A stretch of DNA of 24,545 nucleotides, taken from the IMG/VR virus record IMGVR_UViG_3300050821_003827, positions 1 through 24,545 of that record. The stretch is one strand, 5' to 3'. Origin of the DNA: a virus. This document shows, piece after piece, positions 1 to 6,685 of this stretch. The position numbers were made by a program, and so were the translations under genes. Below the pieces are notes generated by a model that was not told where the DNA came from, did no database searches, and was given only the letters and a program-made list of their open reading frames with translations. How positions within the stretch are numbered: position 1 is the stretch's first letter; every line of letters starts with the position of its first letter.

Positions 1-482
1 TGTTCGGCTTTCATTCTCCAAACAACATCAACCCACTCTTCGTCTATAGGTTTACCATTCCGATGTTCTTCCTGTGTCACTAAGGTATCCGCAAACTCAC
101 GCATCGACATGGTTGCAGCCGCTTCAATGATTTTTGGATCATAGCGAACCTCTTCCGGTTGTCGGCTGAGTCTGTCAGCATTTTCCATAAGCATTGAAAG
201 AAATATCTCTTTATCGAGTTTTTGAAATCGGTCTGCAATTCCAAGGACGCGATACCAATTACTGCGTCCGATCCCGACCGCTATCCGGTATTCATGCTGA
301 TGCTTAAAACCGAGAGTCTCCCAACCATTGTTACGTTCGATAAAGGCTCCCTCCCAGCCGATCACCATCGACATTTTTGTGACACTCGTCCACGCCCTCC
401 GGATAGAGCGATCACTCGCAACAATCTTTTCTTTCAATTCTGCGTCCGGAATCTGGACAGAATTTTCCATTACCTCAGACAT
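1..482 (-). CDS. Hypothetical phage protein, 3' end cut by window edge
   Basis: The reading frame starts at ATG 482-480, behind AGGAGAG six bases upstream, and stays open to base 1, so the C-terminus lies outside the window (about 160 residues visible, beginning MSEVMENSVQIPDAEL). I recognise no domain. The visible part is mixed helical, with a hydrophilic N-terminus and a tryptophan- and arginine-containing middle. It is the last visible gene of the replication operon, 32 bases after the winged-helix gene. An imperfect copy of the genome's 13-bp palindrome (445-457) lies within codons 9-13. The start and the existence of the gene are well supported; its function is unknown. Confidence 0.75.
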   Translation of the reverse strand, partial: MSEVMENSVQIPDAELKEKIVASDRSIRRAWTSVTKMSMVIGWEGAFIERNNGWETLGFKHQHEYRIAVGIGRSNWYRVLGIADRFQKLDKEIFLSMLMENADRLSRQPEEVRYDPKIIEAAATMSMREFADTLVTQEEHRNGKPIDEEWVDVVWRMKAE

Positions 483-514
483 ATTGCTCTCCTTTTGTCC
501 TCTCCCGGAAGACG

Positions 515-778
515 CTACTGCGTAAGCCTGTATTCATACGCTGTCGATTCTTGGCGACGGCGTTTCTCGACGATATGGCCACCATATTTCGCCTTACGAA
601 GATCTCTCAGACGAGCACTCGATGATGAATCACTAATGAGCACCCCTGTTCGCCTTTTGACTTCAGCGCAAAGCTCCCATGGCATGTACCAATTTCCATC
701 TGACATAATCGTAAGCACCAATGCATTGAGAGTTCCAATAGTTGGTGTTTTTTCAAATTCCAATGTTGGTTGTTCCAT
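515..778 (-). CDS. Small winged-helix DNA-binding protein
   Basis: The product is 87 aa. The start is ATG 778 behind GGGAGGGGAACC, which itself follows the TAG stop of the primase-helicase gene. The sequence pattern, with helices around residues 14-30 and 33-62 (IGTLNALVLTIMSDGNWYMPWELCAEVKRR... SSARLRDLRKAKYGG) and a basic wing HIVEKRRRQ, fits a winged helix-turn-helix of the type found in phage replication operons. It is probably a regulator or replication accessory protein. The fold is inferred by eye from sequence; target and role are unknown. The gene is translationally close-coupled to the primase gene. Confidence 0.7.
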   Translation of the reverse strand: MEQPTLEFEKTPTIGTLNALVLTIMSDGNWYMPWELCAEVKRRTGVLISDSSSSARLRDLRKAKYGGHIVEKRRRQESTAYEYRLTQ

Positions 779-789
779 GGTTCCCCTCC

Positions 790-2493
790 CTAATCCTCGT
801 CATACAATGGCCGTTGCTCATCCCGTTTGCGTGTCCGTTTAGCTGTCGTTACAGTTGTTGTTGGTCGATCATTTGAATATGAAGGCACAATCGAAATCGA
901 TTCGCCCTCAGATATAAACTCAATCGTCAACGCCGCATGCGCTGCTACAGCTTTTGATCCAAAATAAACTTGCTTTACCTTCTCATCGTCCTGTTTTGGC
1001 GAAATACTGACTTTCCACTCCCACCACGAATCAATCGCAGATGCGCCACGTGGCTTCTTACTTCCTTCAGTAGAATCTTTCTTGTCGTGATGAACGATTG
1101 CGAGATCCACACCTGTCGCATCTTTAATAGAATCGAACCGTTTCATCACTTGAGTCATTGCCGTGTTGCTGTTCTCGTCCGAGCCGTGTAAAACGTTTAA
1201 CACGTCGAAGATACAAAGTTCAATCTCTTCCTGCTTGATCCACTTAATCACTTCTTCGAGATCGGAATCGCTCTGGATCGAAAAAGAATTTTTTTGCTCA
1301 TACGTGTTAAACCGTATCCACTTATCAAGCAAATCCCATGTCAAACCTCTGGCGGTTACAAATTGACCAACGCGGCGCTTGGTCATAGCAGGACCATCTT
1401 CTCTACTCACGACTGCGGTACGAACCTGTCGAGATAATATTGGCTGTCCCAACCATGACTGTTGCGACGCCAGTGCGACAGCAAGGTCCACCGCAAGAAG
1501 ACTTTTACCCGCCTTTGGCGCTGCAACAATCAAACCCTTACCGCCCTTATGGATAATTCCCGGCACCAACCACTCCACGTCTGGCTGACCACGCATAATT
1601 TCCGATGGGGGGACAAAGAATGGTCTAATTTCTTTAACAACCTGTACCTCTGGCGTCCAGTGTGATGTAGATTTAATGATTGTCATTAAGTCAGAGACAG
1701 AATGGTCAGCAATATAGTCTGAAACGTCACCATGCTCTTCCAGTCCCGGCAATTCAACAACTTTCACGCTGTGAGCATATCGAGCAACCGACTTCGCTAC
1801 TTCTTTCGCGTGGATACGTCCCGGCTCATCGTTATCTGGGAAAATAACAGTAATTCTCCCGGCAAAATATGGCGCATATTCGTCCTTCCATTTTCCTGGA
1901 CCCGCTCCATCAAAATTGCAGGTTGCCGACACCACTGGCATCGGCTTTCCGTTTGCCAATGATGCCCACGGCAGTGCTTTTAGCGCGTCTGCATCTTTCT
2001 CTCCCTCGGCTACCATCGCCACTTGGCATGTAATTAGCTCTGGAAGATGGTAAAGCGGCTTCGTGATGCCTGTCAGACGATAATCCCATCCACCCTTCGC
2101 ATTTGGTTTTCTTTGTAGGAAGTTCTTTGGTTCATAGCGCAGCTTTTGAAATACAAGTTTTCCGGTTGCATCTTGGTAATCGTAGGTTGCCACCAGCGTT
2201 CCAAGATTACGCTCACCACGCTTGTTTGGCTCCAGCCCACAAATCTTGGTAATCGTTGCCCACCATGAATCAAGATCCCCTCCCGGAAACATCATGCGTT
2301 CAAAATCTAGAATCCCCCCAGATCCACATCCTGCATGACACATCCATACAGCTTCTGAAAGTTTAATGGCCATGCTGGCAGTACGGTCTGCGTGAAATGG
2401 ACAGCGCACACTGATGGAATCACGAGCCGGTATCTTCTCATCAGGCAACCGATATTCGAAATACTTGCGGGCTTGCTCAAATGTGAAGATCAC
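790..2493 (-). CDS. Primase-helicase (CHC2 zinc finger, TOPRIM, RecA-like ATPase)
   Basis: The 567-aa product has three recognisable parts. First is an N-terminal CHC2-type zinc site (C31, H34, C52, C56). A TOPRIM segment follows, with AEGEKDADAL and the acidic DNDEPG motif (roughly residues 160-235). Last is a RecA-like ATPase with Walker A APKAGKS (about residue 320) and a Walker B-like LCIFDVLNV. This order is typical of phage and plasmid bifunctional primase-helicases or RepA-like ATPases that prime and unwind at the origin. The start is GTG 2493, with GGAGG upstream, and GTGA overlaps the stop of the initiator gene. The C-terminus is basic (KRTRKRDEQR). It works with the winged-helix initiator just upstream. 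Confidence 0.93.
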   Translation of the reverse strand: MIFTFEQARKYFEYRLPDEKIPARDSISVRCPFHADRTASMAIKLSEAVWMCHAGCGSGGILDFERMMFPGGDLDSWWATITKICGLEPNKRGERNLGTLVATYDYQDATGKLVFQKLRYEPKNFLQRKPNAKGGWDYRLTGITKPLYHLPELITCQVAMVAEGEKDADALKALPWASLANGKPMPVVSATCNFDGAGPGKWKDEYAPYFAGRITVIFPDNDEPGRIHAKEVAKSVARYAHSVKVVELPGLEEHGDVSDYIADHSVSDLMTIIKSTSHWTPEVQVVKEIRPFFVPPSEIMRGQPDVEWLVPGIIHKGGKGLIVAAPKAGKSLLAVDLAVALASQQSWLGQPILSRQVRTAVVSREDGPAMTKRRVGQFVTARGLTWDLLDKWIRFNTYEQKNSFSIQSDSDLEEVIKWIKQEEIELCIFDVLNVLHGSDENSNTAMTQVMKRFDSIKDATGVDLAIVHHDKKDSTEGSKKPRGASAIDSWWEWKVSISPKQDDEKVKQVYFGSKAVAAHAALTIEFISEGESISIVPSYSNDRPTTTVTTAKRTRKRDEQRPLYDED

Positions 2494-3233
2494 AGATCAT
2501 CCTCCACCACTTGTGCGGCAAGCCAATCAGCCGGGTTGCGTGGATCGCCAGCCCGGTACTTACGGACCTTTGGTCTTATCGGTTGACCATCGTCACCTTT
2601 TGGAAGATAAAGCCCTTGCCAATTTCCAAACGTCGCGGCGTCCAGAATCTGGACGAGGTCGTATCCCTCTTCATACCACTTTTCCAGTTTGTTTAACGCA
2701 ATCATTCTTGATCTCCCTATGACTGGAGATTTTTTCTTCTTGCGATTAGCTAGCCATCCATTCCAAGCCTCTAGAGGAACCCATTCAGGAACTTCGTCTA
2801 TTTCTTCCTTTTTAAAATCATTCTTGTTATTGTCGCTATTGGCGACAAGGGGTAGTGGCTGTGAGCGACAACCCTTGTCGCTGTCCGCGACAACCGTAAC
2901 GCTGTCAGCGGTACCCTTGTCGCTATTAGCGACAGGTATAGGCAAGAGATTATATACACTGGATTGGTTGTTCCCTTCATCAATTCTGCGGTCAACCCGA
3001 ACTAAACCAGCAGCCTCTAAATCCTTTATTCCTCGAATGATAGTGTCTTTCGACGTTCCAACCTGTTCTGATAGTTTCTTCAGGCTTGGAAAACATGAAT
3101 GGGTTTCGTTGTTCAAAAAGAAGACGATCCCCATATAGGCAAGGTTGGCCTTCCATCCAAGATTCATTCTCAGAACGGCTTTTCCAAACCAAGCCCAGTC
3201 CCCACCGCGAAGATCACGAACCGAATCGCTCAT
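2490..3233 (-). CDS. Winged-helix replication initiator with iterons in its gene
   Basis: The 247-aa product has an N-terminal helix-turn-helix of the HTH_36 / phage replication-initiator type: CFPSLKKLSEQVGTSKDTIIRGIKDLEAAGLVRVDRR at about residues 47-83. A low-complexity middle follows, with repeated VANSDKG / VADSDKG / VANSDNN peptides, then a basic C-terminal domain. The repetitive middle is the coding image of about five DNA repeats (2831-2935), the arrangement seen for lambda O and many phage initiators, whose origin lies inside the gene. The start ATG overlaps the previous stop as ATGA and has CTGGAGGA upstream. One 13-bp palindrome (2641-2653) also lies in this gene. Role as initiator: inferred from domain, neighbours and iterons. 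Confidence 0.85.
   Translation of the reverse strand: MSDSVRDLRGGDWAWFGKAVLRMNLGWKANLAYMGIVFFLNNETHSCFPSLKKLSEQVGTSKDTIIRGIKDLEAAGLVRVDRRIDEGNNQSSVYNLLPIPVANSDKGTADSVTVVADSDKGCRSQPLPLVANSDNNKNDFKKEEIDEVPEWVPLEAWNGWLANRKKKKSPVIGRSRMIALNKLEKWYEEGYDLVQILDAATFGNWQGLYLPKGDDGQPIRPKVRKYRAGDPRNPADWLAAQVVEDDL
2641..2653. promoter_or_regulatory. 13-bp palindrome TCCAGAATCTGGA inside the initiator gene
   Basis: An exact copy within codons for VQILDA of the initiator. Coding position shows the family is not confined to leaders. Imperfect copies also lie at 445-457 and 7992-8004. Confidence 0.65.
2831..2935. other. Putative replication origin: five iterons with ~22-bp period
   Basis: Five copies of a repeat with dyad form TGTCGC-n5-GCGACA begin at about 2831, 2854, 2876, 2898 and 2919, so the spacing is 21-23 bp, two helical turns. 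Those at 2831, 2876 and 2919 are perfect dyads; those at 2854 and 2898 are degenerate. An extra dyad, AGCGACAA-CCC-TTGTCGCT, joins two copies at 2864-2882. They lie inside the initiator gene between the HTH and the C-terminal domain. Iteron arrays in initiator genes are a known origin layout; origin function here is inferred. Confidence 0.7.
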
Positions 3234-3532
3234 GCATCCTCCAGTTCGGGATCATCACTCTCATCCTCTTCTGGGATAAATGTACCGGTGAAAAATTGAG
3301 CAACTGTGTCAATTTGGCTCCGTGTCATACCCTCTGCCTTCCGATGACATTTCCGACACATCAGAAGGACGTTCTCTTCTATATACTCGCCGCCATTTTT
3401 GCCAGATACTAGACGATGCATATCAAAGTGCTTGCCGTACTCGTACTCAGGAAGCTCGCAAATATAACAACACGCCTTCTGTCTCTTTTTCAGCTTCCAG
3501 TACAAATCGGTCTTTGGATTTCCATGTCTCAC
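3230..3532 (-). CDS. HNH endonuclease, small
   Basis: The 100-aa product has an HNH core: a CYIC zinc knuckle, DMHRLVSGKNGGEYIEENVLLMCRKCH with its His, Asn and C-x2-C-H, and an acidic tail (EEDESDDPELEDA). The start is GTG 3532 behind GGAGGGGAAA, and GTGA overlaps the stop of the next HNH gene. It is probably a nicking or double-strand endonuclease. Small HNH proteins like this also act in phage packaging, but the place in a replication operon favours a homing or recombination role. Metal-binding residues look complete, so it should be active. Confidence 0.88.
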   Translation of the reverse strand: MRHGNPKTDLYWKLKKRQKACCYICELPEYEYGKHFDMHRLVSGKNGGEYIEENVLLMCRKCHRKAEGMTRSQIDTVAQFFTGTFIPEEDESDDPELEDA

Positions 3533-3945
3533 TTTCCCCTCCCTTTCTGGCTAATCCATTCATGGCATTCACGACACAACACAGTAAGGTCGTCAAGATG
3601 ACGCCATTCATCCCCTCGGTGTTTATATGTACGGTGATGAACCTCTAGTGGTCCGGCAAAAGGTTCACAACATAAAGCACACCATGGGCGTCTTGTTTTA
3701 ACATGATCAGAAACCGCTATCCAGTACGGTGTTTGAAGAAATTCCGAGTACGGCATCGAGCTAAGTTGATCGGCGTCGAGTATACCCAACCAAAAGAGCA
3801 TTGGAAGTGCGTCCCACGCATCCTGTAGAGTCACTTTTGGATATTTCGTGATGGTATTACGCAGACGATTTAACGCCGCTTCGTCGTCCTCAAATGATTT
3901 TCCAACCGCACGCATTGCCTCATCGATACGTTCCTGAGTAGTCAT
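3529..3945 (-). CDS. HNH endonuclease, first gene of the replication operon
   Basis: The 138-aa product has a helical N-terminal part and a C-terminal HNH domain: WCALCCEPF zinc knuckle, VHHRTYKHRGDE, then DDLTVLCRECHEW. The start is ATG 3945 after GGGG, at the end of a structured leader of about 165 nt read from the promoter at 4119-4146. Its stop overlaps the next HNH gene. Two adjacent, dissimilar HNH genes at the head of a replication operon are unusual. The HNH assignment is firm from motifs; the biological role (homing, nicking for replication, or recombination) is open. Confidence 0.87.
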   Translation of the reverse strand: MTTQERIDEAMRAVGKSFEDDEAALNRLRNTITKYPKVTLQDAWDALPMLFWLGILDADQLSSMPYSEFLQTPYWIAVSDHVKTRRPWCALCCEPFAGPLEVHHRTYKHRGDEWRHLDDLTVLCRECHEWISQKGRGK

Positions 3946-4118
3946 TCAAACCCCGCATCGAATACAAAGGCACAATTCTCCCGTCGTCACGGACCCATAA
4001 AATTACGTGGAGAAAGTTGCCAGCGAATCACCAGCCGCCTTAAAGTTTCGCGGGGCCGTTTGAGAACGACCCCGGAACTTTACGCTGGCGGTGGCAGGGT
4101 GATCAAGCCCTGCAAAGA
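3946..4118 (-). ncRNA. Long structured 5' leader of the replication operon
   Basis: The RNA would start near 4112 with a terminal hairpin (stem GCAGGG/CCCTGC, 4094-4113). A long imperfect hairpin follows at about 4029-4093, with nested stems CCGCC/GGCGG, AAAGTT/AACTTT, GGGG/CCCC and CGTT/AACG. An alternative pairing GCCAGCG/CGCTGGC (about 4019-4092) would compete with the CCGCC/GGCGG base. Two exclusive folds in a leader suggest a riboswitch, a protein-bound leader or an attenuator. No known riboswitch class is recognised. After about 4018 the leader is unstructured until the start codon at 3945. Confidence 0.5.
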
Positions 4119-4146
4119 ATCATAATGATTATTTCGATGCTGTCAA
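4119..4146 (-). promoter_or_regulatory. Sigma-70-type promoter of the replication operon
   Basis: A perfect -35 TTGACA (4146-4141) is followed after 16 bases by TATGAT (4124-4119). Expected transcription start is about 4112, at the first hairpin of the leader. It reads into the HNH, initiator and primase genes. Confidence 0.8.
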
Positions 4147-4177
4147 GATGTTTATACTCTGCGCTTTATGACTTCAC

Positions 4178-4258
4178 AGCGGGTCGGTAACCGGAATGAA
4201 ACCGACCCGCCGAGATTCTGGCCCGCTTCTCAACCTTGGAGGGGAAAGGGAGCGGGCC
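4178..4258. terminator. Two strong hairpins after the coiled-coil gene
   Basis: Two inverted repeats stand between the 4309 stop codon and the promoter at 4146: GGCCCGCT/AGCGGGCC (about 4222-4258) and GCGGGTCGG/CCGACCCGC (about 4178-4210). Neither is followed by a good T run, so factor-independent termination is uncertain. They may insulate the recombination operon from the replication operon or stabilise the 3' end of the message. A degenerate relative of the 13-bp palindrome (CGAGATTCTGG, 4211-4221) lies between them. Confidence 0.45.
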
Positions 4259-4308
4259 ACGCGCAGCAGGGGCGCTAGCCTTGATTAGACTTCAGATCTA
4301 AGCCAGCG

Positions 4309-5019
4309 TCAAGACTTCCTTTTTCTGCTGGCTCCCTTTGCTGGCGGCGACATTGGCGGCAGTTCTGTGGCCGCTACAGCGCTCTGTGCTGACAGCATGG
4401 CCTCATACTCTTCCTGAGAGCCTTGCCAGTCTACAGGGGGCTCTGGGTGCTCTACGTGAGCCGTTGCTGCTAGGATCTCCTTCTCCTCAGCATCAGCGTC
4501 AAGGTCCGCTTCTGTCGGCTCGCCGGGCGGAACAACCACAACCTTCTCTTCGACCGGCTGAGCTTTGTCCGCAGTGTCAAAAAATTCACTGATGGCTGCT
4601 GCGGACTTCTCCACAGACTTTTCCACCTGTTGTGGAAATTCCAGCAGTTGAGGACCGCCATTGCCTTCGAGGGGTAAATCTAATTGCCTCTCCGCGACCG
4701 TCTGAGCGCGTACCTTAACCAACTCGCCAGTGTCTTTGCGAAAATACGAAATTTCTCCGACTGACGGCTGATCCCATCCCAAGGAACACTCGATTTGGCG
4801 AATCTCGAAACCAGTGTTAAGGGTTCTCGAAAGAGAACCAATTTTGAGTTCCAACGCTGACTTGCGCTCTTTGATTTGCGCCTTCATCGCGGACTCTTCT
4901 TCGTCAAGAGACTGCTTCTCTTGGTAGATGCCGCCGATTTGTTTACCCATATCGGCCAGTTCTCTATCAGAAAATTCGTACCTCAACGCAACCGTTTCCA
5001 TCATGATTCTTGCTGGCAT
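4309..5019 (-). CDS. Conserved phage protein with coiled coil, function unknown
   Basis: The frame could extend to a TTG at 5037, but ATG 5019 has GGGAGAG at proper distance and is chosen, giving 236 aa. An N-terminal heptad-like coiled coil (about residues 15-70) precedes a conserved segment RQIECSLGWDQPSVGEISYFRKDTGELVKVRAQTVAERQLDL. I associate this segment with uncharacterised proteins in phage recombination modules. The long C-terminal half is acidic, proline-rich and probably disordered, ending in a basic KGASRKRKS. It lies downstream of the SSB and Sak4 genes, with a terminator, a 13-bp palindrome and the GGYNN tract in between, so it has its own regulated unit. Confidence 0.75.
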   Translation of the reverse strand: MPARIMMETVALRYEFSDRELADMGKQIGGIYQEKQSLDEEESAMKAQIKERKSALELKIGSLSRTLNTGFEIRQIECSLGWDQPSVGEISYFRKDTGELVKVRAQTVAERQLDLPLEGNGGPQLLEFPQQVEKSVEKSAAAISEFFDTADKAQPVEEKVVVVPPGEPTEADLDADAEEKEILAATAHVEHPEPPVDWQGSQEEYEAMLSAQSAVAATELPPMSPPAKGASRKRKS

Positions 5020-5044
5020 CTTCTCTCTCCCGGACAACTAAATT

Positions 5045-5073
5045 AGAGAGGGACGATTAAAGCGTCCCTCTCC
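5045..5073 (-). promoter_or_regulatory. Leader hairpin just upstream of the coiled-coil gene
   Basis: A ten-base-pair inverted repeat (GAGAGGGACG/CGTCCCTCTC, seven-base loop) ends about 20 bases before the ribosome site of the 5019 start. It has no T run, so it is more likely a leader or processing hairpin than a terminator. Confidence 0.5.
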
Positions 5074-5130
5074 CCACGCCAAACCTCGCCTAGCCCGACC
5101 GCGCCGAACCACGCCATACCTCACCGTGCC
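5071..5130 (-). repeat. Pentamer-period tract, (GGYNN) x 12 on the minus strand
   Basis: Read on plus it is twelve consecutive NNNCC units in exact 5-base register (tcccc, acgcc, aaacc, tcgcc, tagcc, cgacc, gcgcc, gaacc, acgcc, atacc, tcacc, gtgcc). On the transcribed strand this is GG, usually a pyrimidine, then two free bases. A 5-base period cannot be coding constraint. It lies in the leader of the coiled-coil gene, directly after a 13-bp palindrome. The same pair of elements occurs at 18994-19114. Confidence 0.8.
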
Positions 5131-5144
5131 ATACAACACTTGCG

Positions 5145-5157
5145 TCCAGATTCTGGA
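5145..5157. promoter_or_regulatory. 13-bp palindrome TCCAGATTCTGGA
   Basis: This is an exact member of the palindrome family found about every 2-3 kb in the window. It lies between the terminator of the SSB gene and the GGYNN tract, so at a transcription-unit border. Confidence 0.7.
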
Positions 5158-5162
5158 TTGTT

Positions 5163-5196
5163 TAAAAAAGGGGAGCATGTTTTCACGCTCCCCTTT
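5163..5196 (-). terminator. Factor-independent terminator of the recombination operon
   Basis: A ten-base-pair G+C-rich stem (GGGGAGCGTG pairing with CATGCTCCCC) is capped by AAAA and followed by TTTTTT on the minus strand, six bases after the SSB stop codon. Confidence 0.9.
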
Positions 5197-5201
5197 GTAC
5201 C

Positions 5202-5783
5202 TCAGAAGGGAATGTCGTCGTCGCTAATACCGGGATCAGATGAATCCTCTTCCGGAGGTCCTTCTTGATTTACATTCTCTTCCTTGACGGGCGCTGATCG
5301 CTGTTTGGTTGAGACATTGCTTTGAGGTTTGTTCTTGAGGGCCTTCCCAAACAACGTATCGAGTTGCCGAATCTCTTTCGTAGTCAGAGCTTCCGTCTGC
5401 ACGCCTTTTAGGCCGGTGGAAATATCCCACTTTTCTCTTAACTGGCCGTCTTGGCCGGTTTCATGCTTACACCATAGATCAACTTGCTGACCAACCAAAT
5501 TGACAGACTGTGCATGTGCTGGGTCGATTTGTCCAAAACTGGACCCCGTAAAGCCGATGGCTTCCAGTTTCGGTATGACAAAATCAATCGTCTTGTCTGT
5601 GATCGTAAGGTAGATAGTTCTCGCGTTTTGAAACTTATGCGGATCATAGCTACCATCCTCGTTTGGAATACCGAGAATCTTGACTCCCAACACAACTTGG
5701 TAGTTGCCGGTCTTCGCTTTGGAGAGTGCCTGATTCTTGATCTCTCCGATATGCACGCCTTCTTGGTACTGAGGTCCACTCAT
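5202..5783 (-). CDS. Single-stranded DNA-binding protein (DUF669-like) with SSB-type tail
   Basis: The 193-aa product has a beta-rich N-terminal region (residues 1-125, with NYQVVLGVKILG and ARTIYLTITDKTIDF), a polar linker, and an acidic C-terminus ending in DDDIPF. That tip is the canonical SSB tail that docks partner proteins. It lies directly behind the Sak4-like ATPase with an ATGA overlap, the usual place of the phage single-strand binding protein in recombination modules. The exact family is inferred (DUF669 or OB-fold SSB-like); the tail makes the role strong. Its stop is followed by a terminator. Confidence 0.85.
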   Translation of the reverse strand: MSGPQYQEGVHIGEIKNQALSKAKTGNYQVVLGVKILGIPNEDGSYDPHKFQNARTIYLTITDKTIDFVIPKLEAIGFTGSSFGQIDPAHAQSVNLVGQQVDLWCKHETGQDGQLREKWDISTGLKGVQTEALTTKEIRQLDTLFGKALKNKPQSNVSTKQRSAPVKEENVNQEGPPEEDSSDPGISDDDIPF

Positions 5784-6673
5784 TGCTGCACAGCCTTTCT
5801 GCTCTCTTTGAGGGCGGTTGCAAAGCTATTCCATCCATCCTTGGCTGTTTCACCCAACTCGATCTCTTCCGGCAACCCAAGTCTGTTCTTGGCGTCGTAG
5901 GTTGGATTATCTGAGTTGGTGTACAGAATGCGCGGAGCTACATCGGCAACCTTCCCCTTCTTCATCGGATCAACCGCCTTTCCTCCACCGCGAACTGTAA
6001 CCTCAAAGTTGCCAAAGAGAATGCAGTCAAGCCACCCTTTCGTAAGGCTCCATGTCTTCTCGTGAAGTTCGGGAGCGTAACGGTCGAAATCTGGACCGGC
6101 TGGGTTCTTGAAAGTCTTCACGCGAGAATGGAACAAAAACACAATCGTCATCCCGCGTTCTCTCTGTAATTCATCAAGAGAGTTAAGGAACATACGCCAG
6201 TCCGCAAGAGAGACCTCGTAGCCGCGCATGTAACCCATAAACCCACGGTCGGTCCAGTCGCCTGAAAAGTCGCGCTCACACACAAACTCATGCATAAGAC
6301 GCTCGGCACCGTTGGCTGTATCGAGCACCATTGTTTTGAATGAGTGCTCTTCTTTGCGAAGGAAGGTTACGGCAGCAAGCACGTCAGCCCAAGTAAGTAA
6401 TTCTGGAAGGTGGGGTATTTCTGGAAGTTGACCTGTTTCAATCAACTTTTGGAGCCCGGTTTCGCCGCGTGTTGTCAAAAATATCGGCGATGGCGAATAG
6501 GCGAAGAGTGAAGTTTTTCCAAAACCGATAGGGGCATAGCACCCATAACGATTCGGTGTGTTCACTTTACTCGTCACATCCGTAAGCGAAAATACTCTTG
6601 CGGCAATTGATTGTGTGTTTGCGACTGTTCCCAACTGCGGTAGCCGGGGAGCACGCGGTTCTGCAATAGCCAT
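5780..6673 (-). CDS. Sak4-like RecA-fold ATPase (AAA_24), phage recombinase
   Basis: The 297-aa product has Walker A PIGFGKTS at residues 48-55 and a Walker B-like TMVLDTAN at about 114-121. The general layout (YAPIGFGKTSLFAYSPSPIFLTTRGETGLQKL... VFLFHSRVKTFKNPAGPDFDRYAPEL) is that of phage nucleotide-binding proteins called Sak4 or AAA_24, short RecA relatives that promote single-strand annealing together with the phage SSB. The start ATG has AAAGGAGAAGT upstream; the stop overlaps the SSB gene. With the PD-(D/E)XK nuclease upstream and the SSB downstream it forms a complete exonuclease, annealase and SSB set. Confidence 0.88.
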   Translation of the reverse strand: MAIAEPRAPRLPQLGTVANTQSIAARVFSLTDVTSKVNTPNRYGCYAPIGFGKTSLFAYSPSPIFLTTRGETGLQKLIETGQLPEIPHLPELLTWADVLAAVTFLRKEEHSFKTMVLDTANGAERLMHEFVCERDFSGDWTDRGFMGYMRGYEVSLADWRMFLNSLDELQRERGMTIVFLFHSRVKTFKNPAGPDFDRYAPELHEKTWSLTKGWLDCILFGNFEVTVRGGGKAVDPMKKGKVADVAPRILYTNSDNPTYDAKNRLGLPEEIELGETAKDGWNSFATALKESRKAVQQ

Positions 6674-6685
6674 ACTTCTCCTTTG

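Noticed and set aside
5071-5130. CRISPR array or protein-coding repeat
   Set aside because: The period is 5 bases with no spacers, and a 5-base period cannot keep a reading frame.
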